Of a stretch of DNA of 64,000 bases, positions 32,434-44,619 are shown in pieces. The notes beneath the pieces are model-generated. The model ran no database searches. It worked only from the letters and a program-made list of their open reading frames with translations, and had not been told where the DNA came from. The translations under genes were made by a program, and so were the position numbers. This stretch comes from Owenia fusiformis (taxonomy: Eukaryota; Annelida; Polychaeta; Sabellida; Oweniidae). The stretch covers positions 24,321,248 to 24,385,247 of the forward strand of contig CAIIXF020000003.1 in the NCBI GenBank assembly GCA_903813345.2. The letters run 5' to 3'. Position 1 is the stretch's first letter. Every line of letters starts with the position of its first letter.

Positions 32434-33858
32434 ATTGTTTTCGTCAGTATTCTTATTCTTTATTATTATTATTCTTTATTATTCTTTCCCAGTTTTCTCG
32501 ATAACCATAAGGCTTCCAATAAAGATCATTATTCAGTCAATTTATGTCCAGTATCTAGTTCCTCGGAAATTGGGTCAAATTTTTATCTAGGTCAAAGGTC
32601 AAGAACTAGGTCAAATCTTACATTTTCAACATTCTGTCATTTATCTTCGTCGTTGTTAATCGTTACTCCTAAATCTTTTTTTCATCATGTAGCTTAGAAA
32701 AAGCCAAAGCAAAGATATGACATTAGATTTTTGATTACTCTTACCGATTTTGAAATATGGCGTCCAGAAAGTAGGTCACAATAAAAAGTTCTCCAAATTT
32801 AACATATGAGTTATGAATTAAAGGTAGAATTTTCTCAGGATTCCGAATCTGAAAACGAAATTCGAATCAGACTTCCGGTTCGGAAGTTATGGCGTTTTGA
32901 AAACTCAAAAATCGCTAAATTTGGTGCCCATGTTAAGTCAATGGGAAAAAAGATTTTTTTGAAGTGAAAAATACAGAATATAGACTGAGTTCAGCTTCAT
33001 ATAATCAAAGCCTTTAAAGGAAGGGGACATCAAAAGCCATCTTGCTTGAAAATTTGGACACCAAAATGCCTAGGTCAAAATCTAGGTCAAATTCAAAGTT
33101 TTTCCTTATTTTTTCGATTCTGACACTACACTTTAATTATATTCTTCGAAATTATGTATACATGTAGCCAAGAATATGCTAATAGTGTTAGCCTTTTGCC
33201 GTCAGAAAGTATTTTGACCCACTTTTGAGATATGGTGTCCGAAAAGTAGGTCAAAATAAAAAGTTCTCCAAATTTAATATATGAGATATGAATTAAGGGA
33301 AGAATTTTGTCAGGAATCCGAATCTGCAAATCAAATTTCGATCCGACTTCCGGTTCGGAAGTTATGGCGTGTCCGAAAAGTAGGTCAAAATAAAAAATCT
33401 CCAAATTTAACGTATGAGTTATGAATTAGGGGTAGAATTTCGTCAGGAATCCGAATCTGCAAACCAAATTTCGATCCGACTACCGGTTCGGAAGTTATGG
33501 CGTTTTGAAATTTCGAGAAAAATCGATCTGATGGTATCCTGATAGAAAGTCAAGAGTAGAGAAGAAAATATTGAAAAATTCATCCATCCTTCCTATCTGA
33601 TCCTATCCTATCCTTCCTATCTATCCTTCCTTCGTATCTTTTCCTTCCTATCCTATCCTATCCTTTCTTTCTATTCTATTCTATCCTATCCTTCTTTCTT
33701 ATTCTATCCTATCGTTCTTTCCTATTCTATCTTATCCTACCTTCCTATTTTATTTATCCATCTTTTTCTGGATGACTCAGCTAATTCTGGATGACTCGGC
33801 TAAAAAAAGTCTAGATCTGGAGTCTGAAATTGAACTTCGTTCAATTTCCAAAATCTAG
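32408..33858 (+). mobile_element. H1 Helitron-like element, unit 1 of the array
   Basis: The 5' palindrome AGACTCCAGAT...ATCTGGAGTCT sits at 32408-32433. The body has AGGTCA-containing text and repeated 'gaagttatggcgt' blocks, followed by a (TATCC)n tract at 33586-33770. The 3' end has the arm ATCTGGAGTCT (33815-33825), a perfect 10-bp hairpin (33826-33848, stem GAAATTGAAC) and CTAG at 33855-33858. No transposase-like frame is present. Confidence 0.75.
33586..33770 (+). repeat. (TATCC)n pyrimidine tract of H1
   Basis: Almost pure pyrimidine/A text made of TATCC, TTCC and TTTC words. Equivalent tracts lie at 35108-35335 and 38393-38600 in the other H1 units. One-strand polypyrimidine of this length can slip and may form triplex DNA. 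Confidence 0.75.
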
Positions 33859-35426
33859 TTATTATTATTATTATTTTTCTTTAAGAGTTTTTTCAATAAC
33901 TATAAGGTATCCAGTAAAGACCATTATACAGTTCATTTAGGTTCAGTATCTAGTTGGTGGGAAATTGGGTCAAGTTTTTATCTAGGTCAAAGGTCAAGAA
34001 TTAGGTCAAATCCAGTACTTTGTCACTTTTTTCGATTTTCTCGGTCGTCCTTCAATTTTTTTGATCCTGGTTTTTTTCATTGTGTTCCTCATAAAAAAGT
34101 AGGAAATCTAGGGTCGATTTAGTTTTTTGATATCTCAAACCGATTTTGAGATATGGCGTCCAGAAAGTAGGTCACACCAAAAAGTGCTCCAAATTCAATG
34201 TATGAGTTATGAATTAGGGGTAGAATTTTGTCAGGAATCAGAATCTACAAACCAAAGTTCGATCCGACTTCTGGTTCGGAAGTTATGGCGTTTTGAAAAC
34301 TCAAAAATCGCTAAATTTTGTGCCCATGTTAAGTCAATGGGAAAAGGATATTTTTTGAAGTGAAAAATACGAAATATAGACTGAGTTCAGCTTAATTTAA
34401 TGAAAGCCTTCAAAAGAAGGGGACCTCAAAAGCCATCTAGCTTCAGAATTTGGACACCAAAATTCCTAGGTCAAAATCTAGGTCAAATTCAAAGGTTTTC
34501 CTTATTTTTGCGATTCTGACACTACACTTCAATTATATTCTTTGAAATTGTGTATACATGTAGCCAAGAGAGTGCTAATAGTGTTAGCCTTTTGCCGTCA
34601 GAAAGTATTTTGACCTACTTTTGAGATATGGTGTCCGAAAAGTAGGTCAAAATAAAAAGTTCTCCAAATTTAACGTATGAGTTATGAATTAGGTGTAGAA
34701 TTTTGTCAGGAATCTGAGTCTGCAATTCAAATTTGAATCTGACTGCCGGTTCGGAAGTTATGGCGTGTCCGAAAAGTAGGTCAAAATTAAAAGTTTCCAA
34801 ATTTAACGTATGAGTTATGAATTAGAGGAAGAATTTTGTCAGGAATCCGAATCTGCAAACCAAATTTCGATCCGACTTCCGGTTCCGAAGTTATGGCGTG
34901 TCCAAAAAGTAGGTCAAAAGAAAAATTCGCCAAATTTAACATATTAGTTATGAATTAGGGGTAGAATTTTGTCAGGAATCCGAATCTTTTAATCAAATTT
35001 AGATCCGACTTCCGGTTCGGAAGTAATGGCGTTTTGAAATTTCGGAAAATCGATCTGATGGTTTCCTGATAGAAAGTCAAGAGTAAAGAAGAAAATATTG
35101 AAAAATTCATCCATCCTTCCTATCTGATCCTATCCTATCCTATCCTTCCTATCTATCCTTCCTTCGTATCCTTTCTTTCCTATCCTTCCTTCGTATCCTT
35201 TCTTTCCTATCCTTCCTATCCTCTCCTATCATATCCTTTCTTCCTATTCTGTTCTATCCTATCCTTCTTTCTTATTCTATCCTATCGTTCCTTCCCATTC
35301 TATCCTATCCTACCTTCCAATTTTATCCATCCATCTTATTCTGGATGACTCAGCTTATTCTGGATGACTCGGCTTATTTTAGATGACTGGGCTTAAAAAA
35401 GTCTAGATCTGGAGTCTGAAGTCTAG
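33859..35426 (+). mobile_element. H1 Helitron-like element, unit 2 (5' palindrome and 3' hairpin missing)
   Basis: It begins TTATTATTATT directly after the CTAG of unit 1 and follows the same body order, with a (TATCC)n tract at about 35108-35335. It ends ATCTGGAGTCTGAAGTCTAG at 35426. Compared with units 1 and 4, the hairpin between the arm and CTAG has been deleted, and no 5' palindrome precedes the body. Confidence 0.7.
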
Positions 35427-37285
35427 TTATTCTTTATTATTCTTTATTCTTCTCTGCACTTTTTCTCCTACTTCTAACTAGATTTCAACTATCTACTATA
35501 TGAACCTACTAGGACCTAGGTTGAACTTACCGGGAAAGGAATTTTTATCTAGGTCAAGGTCAAAGGTCAAAATCTAGGTCAAATCAAAGTTTTTTCTAAG
35601 TTTCTCAGATTTCGTCCTCATACTTCATTATTTCTTGCGATGAATTAAAATGTAACTAGATATAAGCATTCCCTACAAATTACTCGCTATATGTTCGCGT
35701 TAATTTTTTACCGTTTTTGAGATAATTGACGTCAAAAAACGGTAAAAATTGGACATTTTTCAACTTGCTTCAAATTGACCAATTTTTTTTTTAAAATCAT
35801 CTACAAGTTCTCAGGAACTCAAATCTGACCTTAGTTTTGACCTTTGACCTTTGGTTGACCTTCAGTGACCTTCGAAAGTTCAAAAAAAGTTGATTTTTCA
35901 AATTGATTTTCTGGATTCAAATTTAAGTACATTTGATCACAAAAGACCCACTGAGGTCTAAAAAAGTAAAATTTGCAAGGTCAAAGGTCAAGGTCATCAA
36001 ACTAAATCACAAACTGTGTTTTCTAAGTTTCTAAGTTTTGGTGACTACAAATCAATATTTTTTCATGAAAGTCAGGATATATATTCCTCTATGGGTTCTA
36101 CACATATTAACAATTGACTATTTATTAAAATTGTGTACCAGTTTTGAGATATTAGAACTCAAAAACTGAAAAAAGGTCAAATTTCGAAACTTTTCAAGAC
36201 TAAATTTCAACTTGCTTCAAATTGACCAATTTTTTTTTTAAAACTCATCTACAAGTTCTCAGGATTCCAAATCTGACCTTACTTTTGACCTTTGACCTTT
36301 GGTTGACCTTCAGTGACCTCCGAAAGGTCAAAAAAGTTGATTTTTCAACTCGATTTTCTGGATTCAAATTTAGGTATATTTATTCACAAAAGACCCACTG
36401 AGGTCTAAAAAAGTAAAATTTGCAAGGTCAAAGGTCAAGGTCATCAAACGAAATCACAAACTGTGTTTTCTAAGTTTCTCAAAATTGGAGACTACAAATA
36501 AATTTTTTTTACTGAAAGTCTGAATATATATTCCTCTAAAGGTTCTTCACATATTAGCAATTGACTATTTATTAAAATTTTGCTCCAGTTTTGAGATATT
36601 AGAACTCAAAAACTGAAAAAAGGTCAAATTTCGAAATTTTTCAAGGTCAAATTTCAACTTGCTCTAAATTGACCAAACATTTTTTTAAAAAGCATCTACA
36701 AGATCTAGGGAACTCAAATCTGACCTTAGTTTTGACCTATGACCTTTAGTTGACCTTCAGTGACCTTCGAAAGGTCAAAAAAGTTGATTTTTCAAATTGA
36801 TTTTCTGGATTCAAATTTAGGTTTATTCAATCAGAAAAGATATACTGAGGTCTAAAAAAGTAAAATTTTCAAAGTCAAAGGTCAAGGTCATCAAACAAGA
36901 TCACAAACTGTGTTTTCTAAGTTTCTCAAAGTTTGTGACTACAAATCAATATTTTTGAATTAAAGTCAGGATATATATTCCTCTAAAGCTTTTACACATA
37001 ATAACAATTGATTATCTATTAAAATTCTGCACCAGTTTTGAGATATTGGACCTCAAAAACTGAAAAAGGTCTAATGTTGAAATTTTTCAAGGTCAAATTT
37101 CACATTGCTTCAAATTGACCAAACTTTTTTTTTAAAAATCATCTACAAGATGCCTGGAGTTCATATATGACCTTGTTTTTAAGATTTGACCTTTGGCTGA
37201 CCTTTAAATGTTCAAAAAAGCCTACGGGGCCTCCGTAAGATTGCTTGCAATCTTTATACGATTGCTTGCAATCTTATACATCTAG
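35427..37285 (+). mobile_element. H2 Helitron-like element, unit 3 of the array
   Basis: It starts TTATTCTTTATTATTC right after the previous CTAG. Repeated 447-bp subunits (landmark 'ctacaag' at 35801, 36249, 36696 and 37143) are dense in AGGTCA/TGACCT. The 3' end carries GGGGCCTCCGTAAG, two consecutive hairpins based on GATTGCTTGCAATC, then CTAG at 37282-37285. Same family as the two minus-strand units at 25.5-28.4 kb, in opposite orientation, with one more subunit. Confidence 0.75.
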
Positions 37286-38698
37286 TTATTATTATTATTC
37301 TTATTTTTCTTTTTGAGTTTTCTCAATAACTATAAGGTATCCAGTAAAGACCATAATACAGTTTGTTTAGGTTCAGTCTCTAGTTGGTGGGAAATTGGGT
37401 CAAATTTTTATCTAGGTCAAAGGTCAAGAACTAGGTCAAATCCAGTACTTTGTCACTTTTTTTGATTTTCTCGGTCGTCCTTCAATATTTTTGATCCAGG
37501 TTTTTTTCATTGTGTTCCTTATAAAAAAGTAGGAAACCTTGGGTCGATTTAGTTTTTTGATATCTCAAACCGATTTCGAGATATCAGTGTCCGAAAACGA
37601 GGTCCAAAAAAAAGTTCTCCGAATCAAATGTCCAGGATATTGGTCTTATAGGAAATTTTCTCAGGATTCCGAATCTGAAAACGAAATTTGGATCGAACTT
37701 CCGGTTCTGAAGTTATTGCGTTTTGAAAGCTCAAAAATCGCTAAATTTGGAGGCCATGTTAAGTCAATGGGAAAAAAGATTTTATTGAAGTGAAAAATAC
37801 GAAATATAGACTGAGTTCAGCTAAATATAATGAAAGCCTTTAAAAGAATGGGACCTCAAAAGCCATCTAGCTTTAAAATTTGGACACCAAAATGCCTAGG
37901 TCAAATTCAAAGTTTTTCCTTATTTTTGCGATTCTGACACTACAGATTAATTATATTCTTCAAAATTTTGTATACATGTAGCCAAGAGTGTGCTTATAGT
38001 GTTAGCCTTTTGCCGTCAGAAAGTATTTTGCCCCACTTTTGAGATATGGTGTCCGAAAAGTAGGTCAAAATAAAAAGTTCTCCAAATTTAACGTTTGAGT
38101 TATGAATTAAGAATAGAATTTTCTCAGAAATCAGAATCTGCAAACCAAATTTCGATCCGACTTCCGGTTCCGAAGTTATGGCGTGTCCAAAAAGTAGGTC
38201 AAAATAAAAATTCGCCAAATTTAATGTATGAGTTATGAATTAGGGGTAGAATTTTGTCAGAAATCCGAATCTTTAAATCAAATTTATATCCGACTTCCGG
38301 TTCGGAAGTTATGGCATTTTGAAGTTTCGGAAAATCGATCTGATGGTATCCTGATAGAAAGTCAAGAGTAGAGAAGAAAATATTGAAAAATTCATCCATC
38401 CTTCCAATCTGATCCTATCCTATCCTTCCTATCTTTCCTTCATTCGTATCCTTTCCTTCCTATCCTTCCTATCCTCTCCTTCCTATCCTCTCCTATCATA
38501 TCCTTTCTTCCTATTCTGTCCTATCCTATCCTTCTTTCTTATTCTATCCTATCGATCCTTCCCATTCTATCCTATCCTACCTTCCTATGTTATCCATCCA
38601 TCTTATTCTGGATGACTCGGCTTATTTAAGATGACTGGGCTTAAAAAAGTCTAGATCTGGAGTCTGAAATTGAACTTCGTTCAATTTCCAAAGTCTAG
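37286..38698 (+). mobile_element. H1 Helitron-like element, unit 4 of the array
   Basis: It begins TTATTATTATT after the H2 CTAG and follows the H1 body. The (TATCC)n tract is at about 38393-38600. It ends with the arm ATCTGGAGTCT, an intact hairpin GAAATTGAAC/GTTCAATTTC and CTAG at 38695-38698. The sequence beyond (TTCTATCTCT...) is non-repetitive, so the array ends here. Confidence 0.75.
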
Positions 38699-41130
38699 TT
38701 CTATCTCTTTTGTCCGTAATTAGTACATATTATTATAACACACTACCCTACCACGTGACCACGTTTAAAAGGGAAACAGGGTACAGCTAAGTTGCAAATG
38801 GAGGACGTGGGTTTAATTCCATATTTCTGAACGTAAAATACATTTTACATTTATTTCTAGTATTCTACCAGACATAGAATTGATTCATCGAGCAGTTTGT
38901 AGAATATTGTTGGCAAAAAACAACTATAGGCAAAGATAGATAATAGTTGGCGCAGTGAAGCAAAACTCAATGCAATACACGATACATTTCAGTAAATCTA
39001 TCAACGTACAGGGAGCATGTACGTTTCCCTTCGAAAATGTTACATTGATATGTAGCAAAAAACCCAGTTAACTGTTATTTAAACTGCGTGTCATCGTGTT
39101 ATAAGTGGATACGTTTTCCAGTATGTTATTCAACTGTATTTTTGTGAATTAATTGTTTTTCTAAAATCTTAAGATGCAAAAAACGTCATCCCAGAAATGT
39201 ATCTTTACTTTGCCGTAAGGCATAACATATTGTGAAACATTTTCCTCTTGTCACAAAGAGGATAATGTTTGTTTCGAGGTGTCTTGTGATGAGCGTTTCA
39301 TGATTAAATGCAAAATCAACGGAGCAGGTACCATCCAAAAACACCTGACATTCAACACGTCATCTAATACTACACCGATCTGGTATTAGTTTTTTTTACA
39401 ATAATAGAGAAATACGATGTAATATCAGCGCTACAGCAAATCGTGAAGAACAAAATGCTCTCAAGTCGTGGCATGATGGTATTTTGAACAAAATATTTTA
39501 AATGATCGGTTTTTGAGAACGGTAGTGAATTAGACCATTCAAGTAATATAAATCTACAAAATAATGTTTACTTTATTTGGATTAAATAACAATTGATGAC
39601 ACCTCAAAGCATCAACAGGCAGCCTTTTTAGCATAATTTTCACTGTTTGCAACGTAAATGTACATGAGATCGGGACATAGTATGTCTGTATAATCAGCTT
39701 ACTTTCTCGCTCCCTGTACTATTGAGCAATTTACATTCCTTGTACCCTGTATTGATCAACTTTTGCAACTGTGTACCGTGTACTATGACATATCAAATAT
39801 TTTAAAATTTAAAACGATATTATTTACATTCTTTCTTCAGCTATCATATAACTTGGAACATGGACTTCACTATTGCACCACTGAAGTTCAGCGTATAGCA
39901 ATATTGACTCACTCCGAGCACCAAACGTATTAACCTTTTGACTAAGCAGTCGAAATACTCAAAAGCGACGTGGTTGAAAGCCAAAAAATTCGCGCATGCG
40001 CTATCGAGGTAGGGTAGTGTGTATAACAAAACAACCAGCAAATCAGTAATTGTGATGAATAAGTATAAAGTGGAAATATTTATTTTGATACAATATTTTT
40101 TTGAAAATACATTTGTATGTACATTATACATAATTTAAACGAGACCGTCTTCAAATTGAGTTTATTAACCAATCAGAATGTAGCATTGCTTAGTGTTCTA
40201 ATTCTCAATATATGAATGAATGTGCATCTATTCAATCAACCAGAAATCTATGTATTGTATACTCTGATATCACACCTGTACTGGGAATGGAGACTGTGGT
40301 GATACTGTCCCTTTAAGGGGACACTGATGTCATCAGTAGGTGAATGTGTATTTGAAGCTAAGCAAATAAAGTCTTTTAAACTTCTAAATATACATATTAT
40401 GTTGAGATCTATCTACCCGGTAACAGTACAGAGAAAATAATTACAAGTTGTCGTTGGACAGAATGGTTCATGCTTTGTTTGACATTCTGCCTAATTCATG
40501 CTCAATTTCACCAAATTGAATGGCCTATCATAGCATTTTTATTGGTCAATCATGATGATGCATATTTTTGGTAACACATGTCACATGTGATACATTAAAC
40601 TTTTATAAAGTCAGGGTCTGATAGCCATGTTATGACTGATTATCTTACTGTGAGAGTATTAAACATAATCATAATTGACATAGACATTTATCATCATCAC
40701 ACGTTTCAGCTTATGTGATACAAGAAATATTCCACTTTGGTTACATTATATTTTACCACCATTCAAGCTTCACCTTCATGGGTGATGCAGTGTTACCTTT
40801 CATGTAATGTTTCCTGTGTCTCTTGCTGAAACATATAACTGATATTATCATACTGTTGACATTTTTCATTAAAACAATCTTAGTAATGGATTTATGCATA
40901 ATTCACTATTAAGTACACCATTTGTTTAATGCATTGATTAAAATGTCTCATCAAACAACAAATTCTTGTTTCATTGTGTTGCACAATGAACAATTTTCTC
41001 CCAACCTACAAAACCATAATGGTCTGAAAGTTTTTAGCCTTGGAAAGGTATTAATCATTGGCATTGCCATACCATTAATAGCAACATCGTCAGACATGTT
41101 TCAAGTGAAATAAAACAATATCACAGATGA
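38699..41130. other. Non-coding stretch
   Basis: The largest apparently unique stretch in the middle of the window. It has slightly more CpG text near 39280-39480 and 39940-40020 than its surroundings. A short palindrome, TGTCCCTTTAAGGGGACA, lies near 40307. No supported gene; a hydrophobic frame at 40131-39844 minus is discussed under rejected items. Confidence 0.4.
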
Positions 41131-41134
41131 GAGT

Positions 41135-41600
41135 AAGTAGTCACTAGTTTCAGCACCAGGTGGCTTGTTCGGGTCAGATAGCATGGCGGGTATAGTAGAA
41201 AGTTCCCATTAACTTAATTTCATCTGTTCTAGTGATTCAATTTTCATATAAACCCTTATGTACCTAATAGTTATGGAAATGAAAACATGTCCGGTAAAGG
41301 AAAATGTTATCTGTTTAATACAAGAAAATAAATTTCACTTTTTTTGATTTTGTAACATGGGGTCTATAGGGAATCAACCCGAACTATTAGTCATATTTTA
41401 AAAAAAATTAATTTCAAAGTTGATAAACAGTTCTCGAAACCATGTACTTTTACATAGATTTCAAATATGACATCACTATAGCTGAATTTTGAATGTTTAA
41501 TGACGTAAGTCAAGATTATTTCAACTCTTGTTGGCAGTTTTAAGTGACAGAATATTTGATGGATATAATATGGTTGAAAAAATGGAGGTCCTACTGGGAA
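41135..41600 (+). repeat. RepC dispersed repeat, copy 2
   Basis: Same order as copy 1: 'agtttcagcaccaggtggc', 'agcatggcgggtatagtag', 'acatggggtctatagggaatc', 'tgataaacagttctcgaaacc', 'aatgacgtaagtcaagatta'. It is well enough preserved to help build a consensus. Confidence 0.6.
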
Positions 41601-42590
41601 AAAATGAAGCATTAGACTACAGAATGTATGTGAAGATAATGTTAAGTGTCAAACACATGTTAAAAACAAGAGCTGCAGCTATAGCTCTATAAACTATTAA
41701 ATCAACACAGTTTGCGTTGTAAATATATATATTTTTATTTTTATATTTTTAATATTGCCACATTAACTTTATAATTATTATGTACTCATCTGCATAGGTG
41801 GAAATAAAGATACATAAACATAAACATAACTCGCATCTGGCGTATTGAACAAAAACACATTGTTATTCCTTTACCTTTCCAAAACCAGAACGTTTTTATT
41901 TTCTAGTTTTTCTAGTTTTTGTCATTATTATCTTAATCTATAATATTTGATTTTTTTGGTGGTTTTGATCATAATAATTATCAGAGAAAAGGAAACCTGA
42001 TATACTTAAATAACGTAAAATCACCAATGATCACTATCATTGCTGTAACCTTGAAGACCAGATCTGTGTTTCACATTTGGAAGGGGAGCACATACAATTT
42101 CAACATAATTCCTGTGGTTTACCTTTCTTTATGCCTGTCAAGGTTCTGATTTTTGGACAGTCAATAGTAAATCAACTCCAAAAATACTCCTCAAAATTGG
42201 AACATACAGGACTGAGGACTGAGTTTGAAGGACTATTGTGTGAGTTATCAAGGTGTAAGAAGAGAGGAACATATTGACAATAATTTGGGAAGATATCAAA
42301 ATAAAAATAGGAGGACCTATCTTTGTTAGAGGGTGAATTCTTTGTCACTGGAAATTGTGTTTATTTACAAATTGTGGGGAATGATTTATTGAGATAGTTA
42401 TCATTGTTCATGAAAAAGCTGCCATTTTGAATTAAACAGAATTCCCAATTGAGTGCTATATATTATATTATATGACTTTGAGGCAGTGTGCATTGGCCAT
42501 AATGTTTCACTTGTCTTCAACCCATAAGGAATGATTATATACATGTATCAAGGCCTCATGAATCACATTCCTTGCTGAGACAAAAGGCAC
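41601..42590. other. Non-coding stretch
   Basis: No gene supported. A 66-codon frame at 42077-42277 has a GDSL-like phrase and is discussed under rejected items. Confidence 0.35.
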
Positions 42591-42594
42591 ATCC

Positions 42595-42790
42595 CTCTTT
42601 CCAAATATCTAAGCACAAGTGCCAGAGGGAAGAGAATAAAAACTTGAAAGAAACCCAGCAAGGAAAGCAAACTCATTCATCAAGTTTTAACCTGTCATAA
42701 AAACCTATATATTCAAAAACCATGATCTAATGTGAAAAGAAATGGTGTCTAAAACTCCCTTCCCCCAGACAAGAGTCAACATTACAATCC
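42595..42790 (-). repeat. RepA dispersed repeat, copy 6 (minus)
   Basis: Reverse RepA: 'aagcacaagtgccagaggg', 'agcaaggaaagcaaactcat', 'aaaccatgatctaatgtgaaaag', 'caatccaggaccag'. Confidence 0.6.
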
Positions 42791-43787
42791 AGGACCAGAC
42801 AACAAGAGACCAAGTTGCTCAGAATAGAGGATTCTTTGAATATCCCAAGGCAAATACTTTTGGAATGAATGCATTCATCTTTTGGATAAAGGAAATAAAA
42901 CCTTTTCTTCAAATACCCGAAGGAAATCAGTTGTTCCAAGGACTAAATAAAGAATCCATTCTTCAATTTTAAACTGGACTTTTAGAATGGTAAGTCCATT
43001 TACTTATTTATTTATAAACTCTTCTCAAAAAATCTTTTCATTGTTGTCAATTTGTTTTATCCTTGGGTACTTTGTTCGTTTTGATTGATGCTTTTGTCAG
43101 TCTGGCATTCAGTCTTCTTGGTTTCCAGTTCTAATAAAAGAGTGTCAATCCACCCAAAATTGTTTATGGAGGAAAATTGCTGTGACATTTTTCGAACAAT
43201 TTGCAAGGTTCACTTTTTCCACACTTACCCTTATATATTGTCATCATGATGAGTGTATTTATGGTTCTTATTTACTATAATTCTTCCTCAATCTTTTCAG
43301 TCTTTATACAAAATATATGGGAAATGCATGAGTTGTGTATAATAATCTGTATTTCTGACATATTTGAATTCAAGTCACAACATAATGGGCTGATAATATA
43401 TAAGTAATTGTATAACTGTCTTATTTTTCATCATTACAGTCAATTACTATGGACCTGCTGGGAAATCTTTAAGATAACAATTCTACAATTATGTTTCTCT
43501 GATTACACTGGGGTTTTTAATGCAAATGATCTGATTAAGCAATCACATTTTTCTTGCACTATGATTGCGCTACACAACATTGTCTTGAAATTCTAATCAG
43601 TTATTAAGTTATTTGACACATCAGAGCCTGACACAAACACTGAAGGCAAAATGAATTTTATACAATATAGCATTAATCTTATTATCCAGATGTTTTTCTT
43701 CTAGTTTAACTCACTTTTCTTTACCAACAATATCATTTTTTTCATATGTCATTCTTGCTTGGAGTCACATCAGTCATTTCATGTGCC
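42791..43787. other. Non-coding stretch downstream of receptor gene 2
   Basis: No gene or repeat family member recognised between the RepA copy and the end of receptor gene 2. Confidence 0.35.
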
Positions 43788-43793
43788 TTTATT
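43788..43793 (-). promoter_or_regulatory. Candidate poly(A) signal AATAAA of receptor gene 2
   Basis: AATAAA on the minus strand, 38 bases beyond the stop codon of exon 2. It lies inside decayed repeat text (GAAGTAAACAATAAAGG), so it may be coincidental, but position and strand fit. Confidence 0.35.
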
Positions 43794-43830
43794 GTTTACT
43801 TCATGTGTTGAGCCAGCTATAACATATTCA

Positions 43831-44193
43831 TCATTTATTTACTTTACATTTGGAGTTGAAGTAAATCATTTCATGTTCATTTTTTACTTTATATTTTGAA
43901 TTACTGTCAGTCGTATCATGTTCACCATTCACTTTATTTGTAATTTGGATGGAGTTTCCATTCTCTTCATGTTTATTACTCACTTCATCTTTTGAGTTAC
44001 AGTCAATAGTATCATTCACTTTATTTGTATTATGGATGGAGGTCCCAGTTTCTTTATGTTTATTACTCACTTCATCTTTTGAGTTACAGTCAGTGGTATC
44101 ATTTACTTTATTTGTATTATGGATAGAGGTCCTAGTTTCTTTATGATGTGTTGTTATTTGTTCATATTGGTGTTCTAAAATCAGCAACGATCC
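43831..44193 (-). CDS. Receptor gene 2, exon 2 (repeat-rich C-terminal tail)
   Basis: The minus strand shows CCTATTTTACAG ending at 44194, then a phase-0 frame of 120 codons and TAA, starting GSLLILEHQYEQ. Joined to exon 1 (53052-51889, 388 codons) it gives a 508-residue receptor. The tail has an 87-bp tandem repeat (29 residues, core NKVNDTxDCNSKDEVSNK; copies begin near 44058 and 43971 on the plus map). A third, diverged stretch (EHDTTDSNSKYKVKNEHEM) resembles the 15-residue unit of gene 1's tail. The composition is hydrophilic with no aromatic or membrane segment. The exon is supported by homology of position, phase and LEHxYE start with gene 1, not by transcript data. Confidence 0.7.
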   Translation of the reverse strand, partial: GSLLILEHQYEQITTHHKETRTSIHNTNKVNDTTDCNSKDEVSNKHKETGTSIHNTNKVNDTIDCNSKDEVSNKHEENGNSIQITNKVNGEHDTTDSNSKYKVKNEHEMIYFNSKCKVNK

Positions 44194-44619
44194 CTGTAAA
44201 ATAGGAACAGGTTGTTATATTTTTCCAACTACATGTTATTAAAAAAAGAACACCAATCATTTGTGAATACAGTTGGTGTTCAGATGATATATTTATAAGT
44301 AATTCATATCATGCACACTCTGCAATGATAAGGCTCTCATGATTCTGTTCATTTTCACCTAATGATATAATCCAGATTATAACATATATAGATATAACCT
44401 TGGTATAGGTATAACATTATAATTAATTCATACAGGGGCATACCCAGGAACAAAATAGACAAGGCAAATAAAGGCAAATGAAGTATATTATTATATGTGG
44501 ACTTCATTTCCCCAATTTTAGTTAAGAAAATGTCAGGATAAATAGATTTTCTTCAATATACAAGTATTGATTCATCAATTTATATTCATTTTTCAACATA
44601 AATTGTAATGGCCCTGTAT

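Noticed and set aside
39844-40131. Minus-strand frame with a hydrophobic phrase 'FITITDLLVVLLYTLPY' resembling helix 2 of a GPCR
   Set aside because: There is no helix 1 before it, no helix 3 after it, no splice signals that would join it to other helices, and no similarity to the two real receptors of the window. One hydrophobic stretch in AT-rich DNA is expected by chance.
40307-40324. Palindrome TGTCCCTTTAAGGGGACA
   Set aside because: Short, single in the window, with no partner sequence that would make it an element end.
42077-42277. Plus-strand frame containing 'VKVLIFGQSIVNQL', reminiscent of the first block of SGNH/GDSL hydrolases
   Set aside because: Only this one block matches, the frame is 66 codons, and no further hydrolase block or exon is visible. 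It could be a decayed retroelement fragment but cannot be supported.
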